From the NCBI GenBank assembly GCA_965212195.1, contig CBDBUW010000010.1, positions 1,054,001 to 1,118,000 on the forward strand: a stretch of DNA of 64,000 nucleotides, read 5' to 3'. The first letter of the stretch is position 1. The number at the start of each line of letters is the position of its first letter. Source of the DNA: JAJCYK01 sp965212195. Lineage in GTDB: Bacteria > Bacteroidota > Bacteroidia > Cytophagales > Cyclobacteriaceae. A model generated the notes under the pieces. That model did not search any database and had not been told where the DNA came from. It was given only the letters and a program-made list of their open reading frames with translations. Made by a program: the position numbers and the translations under genes. Shown in pieces: positions 8,791-17,041 of the stretch.

Positions 8791-9696
8791 ATGCAATTTA
8801 GCCTACAGGAAATTCGTGAAGTTGGAAACCTGGAGCTCCTAGCCAGACAAATGGTCGAAGGCTTTATTACTGGTCTGCACAAATCTCCTTATCACGGATT
8901 TTCCGTGGAATTTGCGGAACACCAGCTATATAATAGCGGTGGAAGTACCCGCCATATTGACTGGAAGGTGTTTGCGAAAACGGATCGGTTATATACCAAA
9001 CGTTACGAAGAGGAGACTAACTTGAGGTGCCACTTGGTATTGGATTGTTCTTCTTCGATGTATTATCCCATTGAAACAAGGGGTAAGATCACGTTTAGCA
9101 TAATGGCCGCGGCAGCTCTAACTTATTTGTTGCAGAAACAAAGAGACGCGGTGGGTTTATTCACTTTTACGGATCATATAACGCTACAAACCCAAGTGCG
9201 TTCTACTGCCACTCATGCCCATAAGCTCTTTCTGGCCCTAAATCGTCTGTTAAACACGGAAAACATAAAGCAAAAAACAGCTATTGCTCCGGTAATTCAC
9301 GAGATCGCCCAGAAAATCCATAAGAGATCATTGGTGATATTGTTTACCGATATGTTCCATAACCAAGAGGATCACCAGGCCATCTTTACGGCCTTACAAC
9401 ATCTAAAACATCAAAAGAACGAAGTACTACTGTTCCACGTAATGGATCACGAAACGGAAGTAGATTTCGATTTTGAGGACCGTCCTTATGAGTTTATCGA
9501 TCTGGAAAGTGGCGAAAAAATCCGGCTTATGCCTGGTGAGATCAAAAGCAGCTATCAGACCGCTATGGCCGAGAGCTTTAAGAAATTAAAGTTGAAGTGC
9601 AATCAGTTCAAAATAGATCTGATAGAGGTGGACATCAAAACTCCTTTTCAGAAAGTGCTTTCCCAGTATTTAATTAAACGGGCTCGCATGAAATAA
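8791..9696 (+). CDS. DUF58 domain protein (MoxR-associated, von Willebrand A-like)
   Basis: The 301-residue protein carries the DUF58 core: STRHIDWKVFAKTDRLYTKRYEEE, then a metal-site-like segment LVLDCSSSMYY resembling the MIDAS motif of von Willebrand A domains. Family members work with MoxR-type AAA+ ATPases, probably as chaperones that insert metal or assemble envelope complexes. No MoxR gene or Bat gene lies next to it here, which is less usual than the clustered arrangement. It ends against the terminator of the convergent ferredoxin gene. Confidence 0.9.
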   Translation: MQFSLQEIREVGNLELLARQMVEGFITGLHKSPYHGFSVEFAEHQLYNSGGSTRHIDWKVFAKTDRLYTKRYEEETNLRCHLVLDCSSSMYYPIETRGKITFSIMAAAALTYLLQKQRDAVGLFTFTDHITLQTQVRSTATHAHKLFLALNRLLNTENIKQKTAIAPVIHEIAQKIHKRSLVILFTDMFHNQEDHQAIFTALQHLKHQKNEVLLFHVMDHETEVDFDFEDRPYEFIDLESGEKIRLMPGEIKSSYQTAMAESFKKLKLKCNQFKIDLIEVDIKTPFQKVLSQYLIKRARMK

Positions 9697-9721
9697 AAAA
9701 GGAGAACCAAAGGCTCTCCTT
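9697..9721 (-). terminator. intrinsic terminator of the ferredoxin gene
   Basis: On the minus strand an imperfect stem with AAGGAGA and TCTCCTT arms is followed by a run of U residues (six A at 9695-9700 on the plus strand). It serves the ferredoxin gene and overlaps the end of the convergent DUF58 region. Confidence 0.75.
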
Positions 9722-9742
9722 GTTCCATTGATGCATGAAATA

Positions 9743-10087
9743 TCACACATGCATTTGCTCTTTCTTAACCAACAATTCTTCCTCAGTCTCCTCATTATCA
9801 GGATCTGGCACACAACAATCTACCGGACAAACCGCCGCACACTGAGGTTCTTCATGGAAACCTGTACATTCTGTGCATTTGCCGCTTACGATATAGTAAA
9901 ACTCCTCTGAAATAGGTTCTTGTGCGACATTTGCATCCTGTGTACTACCATCGTCTAATTGTACCTCTGTCAATGAGGTTCCTCCGGCCCAGGTCCATTC
10001 CATACCGCCCTCGTAAATAGCGGTATTGGGGCACTCCGGCTCACAGGCTCCACAGTTGATGCATTCATCGGTGATCATTATCGCCAT
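9743..10087 (-). CDS. 4Fe-4S dicluster ferredoxin
   Basis: The 114-residue protein begins MAIMITDECINCGACEPECP, the first CxxCxxCxxxCP cluster motif. A second cysteine set (CTECTGFHEEPQCAAVCPVDC) follows an insertion rich in acidic residues. This is the common Bacteroidota 7Fe/8Fe-type ferredoxin of about 115 residues, a soluble electron carrier. It stands alone, divergent from the acyl-CoA reductase gene, with its own terminator. Confidence 0.92.
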   Translation of the reverse strand: MAIMITDECINCGACEPECPNTAIYEGGMEWTWAGGTSLTEVQLDDGSTQDANVAQEPISEEFYYIVSGKCTECTGFHEEPQCAAVCPVDCCVPDPDNEETEEELLVKKEQMHV

Positions 10088-10129
10088 AATTGCTCATTTT
10101 TTGGTGATGTATTTATTTAGCTACCTTTA

Positions 10130-10160
10130 CAAAAATAATTACAAACTCTAACTCCTACAA
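10130..10160 (-). promoter_or_regulatory. candidate promoter of the ferredoxin gene
   Basis: On the minus strand TTG (10160-10158), 20 bases, then TATTTTTG (10137-10130) matches the Bacteroidota pattern TTG-N19to23-TAnnTTTG. It lies about 43 bases before the ferredoxin ATG. Confidence 0.4.
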
Positions 10161-10192
10161 CAATTTAAGGTTTTAAACGGGATCTTCAAGGC

Positions 10193-11197
10193 ATGACTTT
10201 AAATCAAAGGATTGAGGCTTTCGGACATCTGGCAGCAGCCATACATTCCAAGAAGTGGCAGCCGGATTTTGAAACCATCAACGCTCGCAATCCTTGGTTC
10301 ACACCAGAAAACCTGAGGCTGGCATTGAAAGGCATTCTCAGGTATTTGGATGAAGTTAAATTGAAAAGCTGGTACGGTTCTTACCACAGTGTAAACCATA
10401 GGGAGAAGACGGTGGGCCTTATCATGGCTGGAAATATCCCATTGGTAGGCTTCCATGACTTAATCTGTGTACTTATATCCGGTCACAAGGCTCTGGTAAA
10501 ATTGAGTCATCAAGATAATTTGATTTTGCCCTCTTTGATAAAAGCTTGGGCCGAAAAATCCAAGTTGGCGGAGCAAGTGGAATTCGTTGAAAATTGGGAG
10601 TTACCCTTGGATGCCCTCATCGCCACCGGCAGTGACAACACCGCACGTTACGTGTCCTATCAGTTCCCCTCTACACCCAAGATCATTAGAGGAAATCGTA
10701 CTTCCCATGCCGTTATTCGTGGGGATGAGGAATTGAAAGCCCTGAAACTTTTGGGAACCGATATGTTTAGCTTTTTTGGAAGAGGTTGTCGCAATGTAAC
10801 CAAGCTGTGGGTACCCACCGGATATAATTTTGAGGGTTTAGCCAAAGCCAATAAGGGTTATAGTCATTTGGTTCAAAATTACCACTACCAAAATAATCTG
10901 CTGTATCAAAAAGCCCTTCTGAGTACTTTATCGGAGCGTTTTTTAGATCTAGGGTACACCTTTCTGATAGAAAATACAGGGAGTGTTAGTCCATTGGGTG
11001 TGATCTACTATCAATACTATCAAAACCATTCCACTCTGAAACAGCAGTTAGATAGGCAGATGAATAAGATACAGTGCTTGGTTTCCCATGAGGGTTGGTA
11101 CACAGGCAGTATTGATATGGGAACCGCTCAATTTCCTGAATTGCCAGATTACGCCGATAATATGGACACCATGGCGTTTTTAAAGAACCTGGACTAG
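10193..11197 (+). CDS. Acyl-CoA reductase, LuxC-like
   Basis: The 334-residue product matches the short LuxC-type acyl-CoA reductase family common in Bacteroidota. Visible features are the nucleotide-binding region (VGLIMAGNIPLVGFHDLICVL), the aldehyde-dehydrogenase-like RYVSYQFPSTPKIIRGNRTS segment and the catalytic-cysteine motif FFGRGCRNVTKLWVP. These enzymes reduce acyl-CoA to aldehyde with NADPH; the natural substrate is unknown. There is no lux operon here. Its TAG stop shares the four bases CTAG with the stop of the convergent giant gene. Confidence 0.88.
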   Translation: MTLNQRIEAFGHLAAAIHSKKWQPDFETINARNPWFTPENLRLALKGILRYLDEVKLKSWYGSYHSVNHREKTVGLIMAGNIPLVGFHDLICVLISGHKALVKLSHQDNLILPSLIKAWAEKSKLAEQVEFVENWELPLDALIATGSDNTARYVSYQFPSTPKIIRGNRTSHAVIRGDEELKALKLLGTDMFSFFGRGCRNVTKLWVPTGYNFEGLAKANKGYSHLVQNYHYQNNLLYQKALLSTLSERFLDLGYTFLIENTGSVSPLGVIYYQYYQNHSTLKQQLDRQMNKIQCLVSHEGWYTGSIDMGTAQFPELPDYADNMDTMAFLKNLD

Positions 11198-14100
11198 GGG
11201 CTATTACCCCTCCAGATCTCTACCCAACCCTTATAAACGGTACCTTCTGCCTCTAATCTGTAAAAATATGTTCCATCGGAATGATCTTCGCCGTCCCAAT
11301 TGTTCTGATAGTCACTCGCTTCGTAAACTATCTTACCCCAACGATTTGATATTACTAGAGTTGCATCCGAAGGCAAATTTCGGATAAAGAAGGTCTCATT
11401 TACATTATCCCCGTTAGGGGTAAAAATATTGGGAATGAAAATAGTAGGATCGAACTCGATCACCTGAGTAATTACAGTTACACAACCCTGGCCATCTCGG
11501 GCGGTGATCTCATAAGTCCCTGCGTACAGGTCCTGGAAGGTGATCTCGTAATTTCCGGTACTAGGGTTAAACATGGCCGGTAGAAAATCTACAAAATGAG
11601 ACTGAGGAGGGAATGCGGGTATGGTAAGGTCTATGCTAACCTCAATAGGCGGTGTTCCACTACTGCCTTGTACTACTACCGTAAACAGTCCTGTAGGTTG
11701 ATCCGGCAGACTCATGAACGCGTCAATCACCGATACCTGCAACGGTTGAGCCGGTTGCCCTACGGTAATGGTAGTGGTAAGGAAGTTAGTGCAAACTCCT
11801 GTTTGCTGCACGGTGATGTCGTAATCACCCGCTATTAAACCCGTAATACTGAATTGAGATTGATCGGTTTGAGTAACCAAATTGCCATTTACCAAAATAT
11901 CCAGAAGAGGTGAAGAACCCCCTGAACCTATAATATTGGAAAGGTCAATAATCCCGGTATTATCGCCAAAGCAAACCACGTCGGTAACCACCGCCGTGAA
12001 ATCAACCGTTGGACATAGTGTGCTGCAAATAGCATCGTTGCGATCAAAGACATTCACTACAACCGGAGTAGCAACGCTCTCACCGCAACCTACATCTTGA
12101 GTAACGTAGAAGGTGGTACTTCCCACAACCGTAACGTCCAATTCACCCGGACCCGGCTGATACTCGGGTCCATTAGCCACTAAATTGGTCAGTGCCGCAT
12201 CAGTATACCATTTCAGGTCCATGCCCGTGGCCATTAAACGTGGCGCTAAGAAGTCCTGGCAGATATCCACCGGGCTGGTCGCGACAGGAGGCAGTGTAAT
12301 AATAACATCAACTGTCACTTGGGCGGTATCTGTACAGCCTACAGCGTCGGTTACCGTCAGGGTGTAAACGGTGGTATTTATGGGAGACGCCATAGGGTTA
12401 GCCAAGGTGGCATCATTAAGACCAGCAGCCGGACTCCACAAATACGTCATACCGCCACTACCGGTCAGCTGAGTGCTATCACCTTGACAAATGGTAACAT
12501 CCAGTCCAGCGTCTGCCACTGGGATGGGATTAATTCTTACTACTAAAGTATCTGCGGTCGGAACACAGCCCAAAGAACTCCCGGGATCATCAATGTTAAG
12601 TATCATTAAAATACTATCGGCCGCTACATCGGCAGCGCTAGGCACATAAAAAGTATTCAGGGCATCCGGGTCCGCAAATGAGCCGGTACCGGTGCTAGTC
12701 CAGGTGATGCCATTGGCAATACAGGCTATTACTCCGTTTAGGAAAACATTTTCGCCCTCGCACAATGTTTGATCGGCCCCGGCAATCACTGTATTGCCCG
12801 TAACAATCAGCACCGTCATAAGATCGCTTTGCGCGGTACAAGGTCCGGGGCCATCGGGATCGTCGGTGGTGAGGATCAATATCACACTGCCGGCGATGAT
12901 ATCTGCTGCACTTGGGGTGTATACCGCATTTAAGGAGGTAATATCATCAAATATGCCTGTACCGTTACTGCTCCAGGTACTGCTGGTGGCACTACCACCA
13001 ATAGTACCAGCCAGGTTCACCATGTCTCCGGCTGGAATAGCCTGATCCGTACCAGCATCCACCTGGGGAATGGGATTTATAGTGATATCCAGAGTATCGC
13101 TGCCTACCGGGCACCCTCCGGGGCCATCGGGATCATCAGTAACCAGTACCAATTGAACAGACCCCGCGGTAATATCCGAAGCATCCGGAAAATAAGTGGT
13201 ACTTAAAGCGGTGGCATCGGCGAAAGACCCTCCACCTAAAGTGGTCCACATCGGATTTGTTGAAGCTCCTGAAACGGTACCGGTTATCAGAGCATCATCT
13301 CCCTCACAAATAGTTTGGTCCACTCCCGCATCGACCACGGCAGCCGGATTGAAGGTGACTGTTAGAGAACTGCTTTCTACGGAACACGGGCCAGCTCCAT
13401 CAGGGTCGTTGGTAATAAGAGTAAGGATTACACTACCGTTACTTCTATCCATCAAGCTGGGCGTGTAAATGGCGTTAGGGCTGGTGTTATCATCAAATAG
13501 ACCCGTACCGGTGGAAGTCCAGATCACTGAGGTGGCTCCCCCACCAAAAGTACCGGCTAAGAATACGTCATCGGTCTCGCAAACTACCTGATCGGGCCCG
13601 GCATTCACCGTGGCTGCGTCGTTTAAGTTTAGTTGTAGCGTATCGATCCGGGTACAGCTGCTCAAGGTGTAGGTCACTTGAATATCGATAACTCCCACCA
13701 ATCCGGTAGGATTGAAGTTATTTCCTATCACTCCCGCTCCTGCAAAGGTGAGAGAACCTCCTGTGGGATTTACACTCACGATGGTCAATAAATCCAATAG
13801 GCCTTGATCATTACATATCTCCGCCGGTGGGTTAAAAGTCACAGTAGGTAAAGCTTGTACATCTATTACCATAGTGTTCATTACAATACAGGCTCCTAGT
13901 ATATACTCGACATCGATATTTACAAACCCATTTAATCCGGCAGGATCGAAGGTTGTTCCTGATACACCTGGTCCAGTGAAGGTGAAGGCACCTCCCGCAG
14001 GATTGGCCGTCACCCAGGTACTGATATCTTGAGGGCCGGCATTAACACATAAAGGGGTTATGGGTGTCAATGTCAGCACCGGGGCTTGCTCCACCTCGAT

Positions 14101-16074
14101 GATCATCACCTCGTTTACCGTACAGGCTCCTAAAACATAGGTCACACTAATGTTTACCATACCGCTCTGCCCCATAGGATCAAATTGGTTGCCGGATACT
14201 CCCGGACCGCCGAAAGTAAATGCACCACCTGCGGGATTCGCGGACACCATGGTGGATAAGTCATAGGGGCTGTCGGCATCACAAACCGGCGAAACTGGAT
14301 TAAGGGTAAGTACAGGGGTAGGTTCTACATCGATCACCATGGTTTCAGTTACCGAGCAAACTCCTAATACGTAGGTCACATCAACATTAATGGGGCCGCT
14401 CAATCCGAAAGGATCAAAATTATTACCGCTAACGCCTGTACCTGAAAAGCTAAAGGTGCCGCCGGGTGGATTCGCACTTACCATGGTCAGCAGATTTTGT
14501 AGTCCGGCATTGGCACATAGGGGTGTGGTGGGGTTAAGGGTCAGCACCGGTGTAGATTCAATGTCAATCACCAAAATATCGGTTACCGTACAGGCACCCA
14601 AAACATAAGTAACATCTATATTAGCCGTAGTCCCACCCAGTCCAATGGGATCAAAAGAGGTTCCGGCCACTCCCGGTCCGGCAAAGGTAAATGCTCCTCC
14701 GGGGGGATTGGCGCTCACCATGGTCAATAAATCCTGGGCCCCGGCATTTTCGCATAAGGGTGTAGTGGGGGTTAAGGTCAACACTGGGGTTGTTTCCACA
14801 TCAATGGTCATGGTCTGAAATACCGTACAGCTACCCAGAACATAGGTTACATCAATATTGGCAGAAGTCCCTCCCAATCCTGCAGGATCGAAAGAGGTGC
14901 CGGATACACCGGGCCCGGCAAAGCTGAAGGCGCCACCTACAGGATTGGCGCTTACCATGGTAAACAGGTCCTGAACACCTGAGTTTTCGCACAAAGGTGT
15001 CGTGGGCGTTAAAGTAAGTATAGGCGCCGTTTCCACAGTAATGATGAAACTGCCGGTTTCAATACATAACCCTTGGGAATATTGTACATTTATAAGTTGT
15101 GCACCACTTAGTCCGGCGGGATCAAAATTATTCCCGCTCACGCCAGGTCCGGCAAAGTTCCATGTCCCCCCTCCGGGAACTGCCGAGACGATGGTGGTCA
15201 AGTCTACCACGCCTATGTTATCACATAAAGTAGTATCGGGAAGGGTTAGTACCGGTAAGGACTGCACGGTGATATCGAACATCTCAATTACCGTACAATT
15301 ATTAAGTACGTAGGTCGCGGTTACGGTAATAGGTCCGCTTAATCCGCTGGGGTCGAAATCGCTCCCCGATACACCAGTGCCGGAGAAGGTGAAAGCGCCG
15401 CCCGGTATATTGGCGATTACCAAAGTATTAAGATCCACCAGCCCGTTATCTTCACAGACGCTTATAGGAAATGGTATTACCACCGGCGCCGGTTCCACGT
15501 CAAAGATGATTGTGTTGATGACTGAGCACACTCCCAGGTCGTAGGTTACGGTTACATTCTCAAATCCGCTAAGGCCTGACGGGTTAAAATCAGTACCTGA
15601 CACCCCCGGGCCGCTAAAGGAAAACGTACCCCCTGGCTGATCGGCACTAACCAAGGCCAAAAGATCCTGGGGCCCATCATTACTACAAACCGTAACCGGT
15701 ATCGGTGGTACCGTAATTACTGGCTCGGTGATGTCCAGCAGGACTAAGATACCTGGGGCATGATCGCCGGGAATACCGGGCACAAATACATTAACAAAAT
15801 AACTTCCCTCTTCCAATCCTGAATAGGTGATGGTCTTCAAGGTAGTGGTATCGCTTTGGGTGAACATGCCCCCAGACGAGGGGAATGCCGATAGCACAAA
15901 AACCACTGTGTCTTCGAGACTCATGATGAGCTCTACATCAATCTGACCACTATTGGGAGCGGTACAGGTAGGCTGAATAACATTATTGGTGATCAAGGTC
16001 GGTTGGGCCCATATCCAACTGCTGCTGAACATCAGCAACAACATAAACAACCAAATATGTAATGATCTCCTCAT
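11194..16074 (-). CDS. Giant repeat adhesin with T9SS type B (gliding-type) C-terminal sorting domain
   Basis: The 1626-residue protein has a signal peptide ending near WAQ. It then has nine tandem units of about 76 residues with the core PGGxFxFxGPGVSGxxFDPxGLxG and one conserved Cys pair per unit. Four to five Ig/PKD-like units of about 95 residues follow (DAGxDQxxCEGD and the Asp-rich DDPDGPG motif), then a SprB-like region. The C-terminal domain (IFTPNGDNVNETF, SNRWGKIVYE, DGTYFYRLE) is the CHU_C/type B signal for type IX export. It is probably a surface adhesin. It follows a small SprB-repeat gene by 10 bases. Confidence 0.9.
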   Translation of the reverse strand: MRRSLHIWLFMLLLMFSSSWIWAQPTLITNNVIQPTCTAPNSGQIDVELIMSLEDTVVFVLSAFPSSGGMFTQSDTTTLKTITYSGLEEGSYFVNVFVPGIPGDHAPGILVLLDITEPVITVPPIPVTVCSNDGPQDLLALVSADQPGGTFSFSGPGVSGTDFNPSGLSGFENVTVTYDLGVCSVINTIIFDVEPAPVVIPFPISVCEDNGLVDLNTLVIANIPGGAFTFSGTGVSGSDFDPSGLSGPITVTATYVLNNCTVIEMFDITVQSLPVLTLPDTTLCDNIGVVDLTTIVSAVPGGGTWNFAGPGVSGNNFDPAGLSGAQLINVQYSQGLCIETGSFIITVETAPILTLTPTTPLCENSGVQDLFTMVSANPVGGAFSFAGPGVSGTSFDPAGLGGTSANIDVTYVLGSCTVFQTMTIDVETTPVLTLTPTTPLCENAGAQDLLTMVSANPPGGAFTFAGPGVAGTSFDPIGLGGTTANIDVTYVLGACTVTDILVIDIESTPVLTLNPTTPLCANAGLQNLLTMVSANPPGGTFSFSGTGVSGNNFDPFGLSGPINVDVTYVLGVCSVTETMVIDVEPTPVLTLNPVSPVCDADSPYDLSTMVSANPAGGAFTFGGPGVSGNQFDPMGQSGMVNISVTYVLGACTVNEVMIIEVEQAPVLTLTPITPLCVNAGPQDISTWVTANPAGGAFTFTGPGVSGTTFDPAGLNGFVNIDVEYILGACIVMNTMVIDVQALPTVTFNPPAEICNDQGLLDLLTIVSVNPTGGSLTFAGAGVIGNNFNPTGLVGVIDIQVTYTLSSCTRIDTLQLNLNDAATVNAGPDQVVCETDDVFLAGTFGGGATSVIWTSTGTGLFDDNTSPNAIYTPSLMDRSNGSVILTLITNDPDGAGPCSVESSSLTVTFNPAAVVDAGVDQTICEGDDALITGTVSGASTNPMWTTLGGGSFADATALSTTYFPDASDITAGSVQLVLVTDDPDGPGGCPVGSDTLDITINPIPQVDAGTDQAIPAGDMVNLAGTIGGSATSSTWSSNGTGIFDDITSLNAVYTPSAADIIAGSVILILTTDDPDGPGPCTAQSDLMTVLIVTGNTVIAGADQTLCEGENVFLNGVIACIANGITWTSTGTGSFADPDALNTFYVPSAADVAADSILMILNIDDPGSSLGCVPTADTLVVRINPIPVADAGLDVTICQGDSTQLTGSGGMTYLWSPAAGLNDATLANPMASPINTTVYTLTVTDAVGCTDTAQVTVDVIITLPPVATSPVDICQDFLAPRLMATGMDLKWYTDAALTNLVANGPEYQPGPGELDVTVVGSTTFYVTQDVGCGESVATPVVVNVFDRNDAICSTLCPTVDFTAVVTDVVCFGDNTGIIDLSNIIGSGGSSPLLDILVNGNLVTQTDQSQFSITGLIAGDYDITVQQTGVCTNFLTTTITVGQPAQPLQVSVIDAFMSLPDQPTGLFTVVVQGSSGTPPIEVSIDLTIPAFPPQSHFVDFLPAMFNPSTGNYEITFQDLYAGTYEITARDGQGCVTVITQVIEFDPTIFIPNIFTPNGDNVNETFFIRNLPSDATLVISNRWGKIVYEASDYQNNWDGEDHSDGTYFYRLEAEGTVYKGWVEIWRGNSP

Positions 16075-16084
16075 CCCTTGTATC

Positions 16085-16648
16085 CTATTGTATCCTGGTC
16101 ATGATTTCCGAATAACAATGTGCTGTGTCATAAACAGTAATCTTATAATCACCAGATGGCAATTTTTTCATTGATTGTAAGCCAGGCTTTAATCCGGCCA
16201 GTAAGCCCTTGCTGCTTATCCAAGTAAAGTAGTATGGTGGTACTCCCCCTTCTACCTGAATATCGATACTTCCGTTGTGTTTGCCGGTTTTGGTAGTATG
16301 GCTCACCGACGCGTAAGTCGTTAGATTCCGATAGGAGCTTACGGTAAAGGACTTACGAGAAACACACCCCAAAACGTCTGTTACCTGCACGGTATACTCA
16401 CCTTCTTCAATATTTCTTAAATATTTCCTACTGGAACCATCTTGCCATACTATTCGATAAGGCGGCGTTCCTTCCGAAATCCGTAGGTCAAGCCGACCGG
16501 TGCTCAAATCCCGGCAAGTGGGTTTGATGTCTGCTTGTATTCTTGGAAAGCTACAATCTTGTGAGTCGCTTTGAGAGATTAGAGACAGGGGTGACAGCAG
16601 AACTAAAGATAAAAAAGTAAAAAAGTACTTCGTAAACTTACTTCTCAT
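16085..16648 (-). CDS. Small secreted SprB-repeat protein
   Basis: The 187-residue product has a signal peptide (LVLLSPLSLISQS) and two SprB-type repeats. The first shows GTPPYRIVWQDG and EEGEYTVQVTDVLGC, the second GGVPPYYFTWIS and PSGDYKITVYDTAHC. It has no C-terminal sorting domain, so how it is retained or exported is unclear. It lies 10 bases before the giant adhesin gene and is probably co-transcribed with it. Each gene has its own signal peptide, so they are not two halves of one broken gene. Confidence 0.8.
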   Translation of the reverse strand: MRSKFTKYFFTFLSLVLLSPLSLISQSDSQDCSFPRIQADIKPTCRDLSTGRLDLRISEGTPPYRIVWQDGSSRKYLRNIEEGEYTVQVTDVLGCVSRKSFTVSSYRNLTTYASVSHTTKTGKHNGSIDIQVEGGVPPYYFTWISSKGLLAGLKPGLQSMKKLPSGDYKITVYDTAHCYSEIMTRIQ

Positions 16649-17041
16649 ACAAGGTATTACTTACAAATGCCCCGCTGTTATTGAGGAAAGGCGTTTAAAA
16701 ATCTTGACTTATAGCGTGTTGCATTTCCCGCCATAAATATTCAAGAATTATATAAATAATACAATTATTTATTGGTTTATTTTACGCCAGTAATTAGAAT
16801 AAAACAATTAATCCTTTAACAAGAATGACCCTGATTTGATATTTTAAAGCTAGCAGAATCTTATTTGGATTCCCAACATTCTTTGTATCAAAACTTACAT
16901 TGATACCAATAATTATTTTAGTTCGGAATTAGCGCCCCTGCCCGAGGTGATTTAATGGCTGGGTGAAGTGAAAATTCCCTTAATTTAATTACCTTTGAGC
17001 TCCTAAAAATCACATATTTTGAATCAATAAAAAGTCACTAA
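16649..17041. other. divergent intergenic region without a gene
   Basis: This AT-rich gap of 393 bases separates the small SprB-repeat gene from aconitase. It contains a candidate -7 box TACCTTTG at 16990-16997 for aconitase, but no TTTG box at a good distance. No open frame, RNA gene or repeat was recognised. Confidence 0.6.

Noticed and set aside
11194..16074. Regular repeats that could suggest a CRISPR array or other noncoding repeat
   Set aside because: The repeats keep one reading frame, encode protein modules of 76-95 residues and contain no short constant repeat with variable spacers.
16075..16084. A frameshift splitting one large adhesin gene into two
   Set aside because: Both genes have their own signal peptide and start codon, and the small protein ends in a complete repeat.
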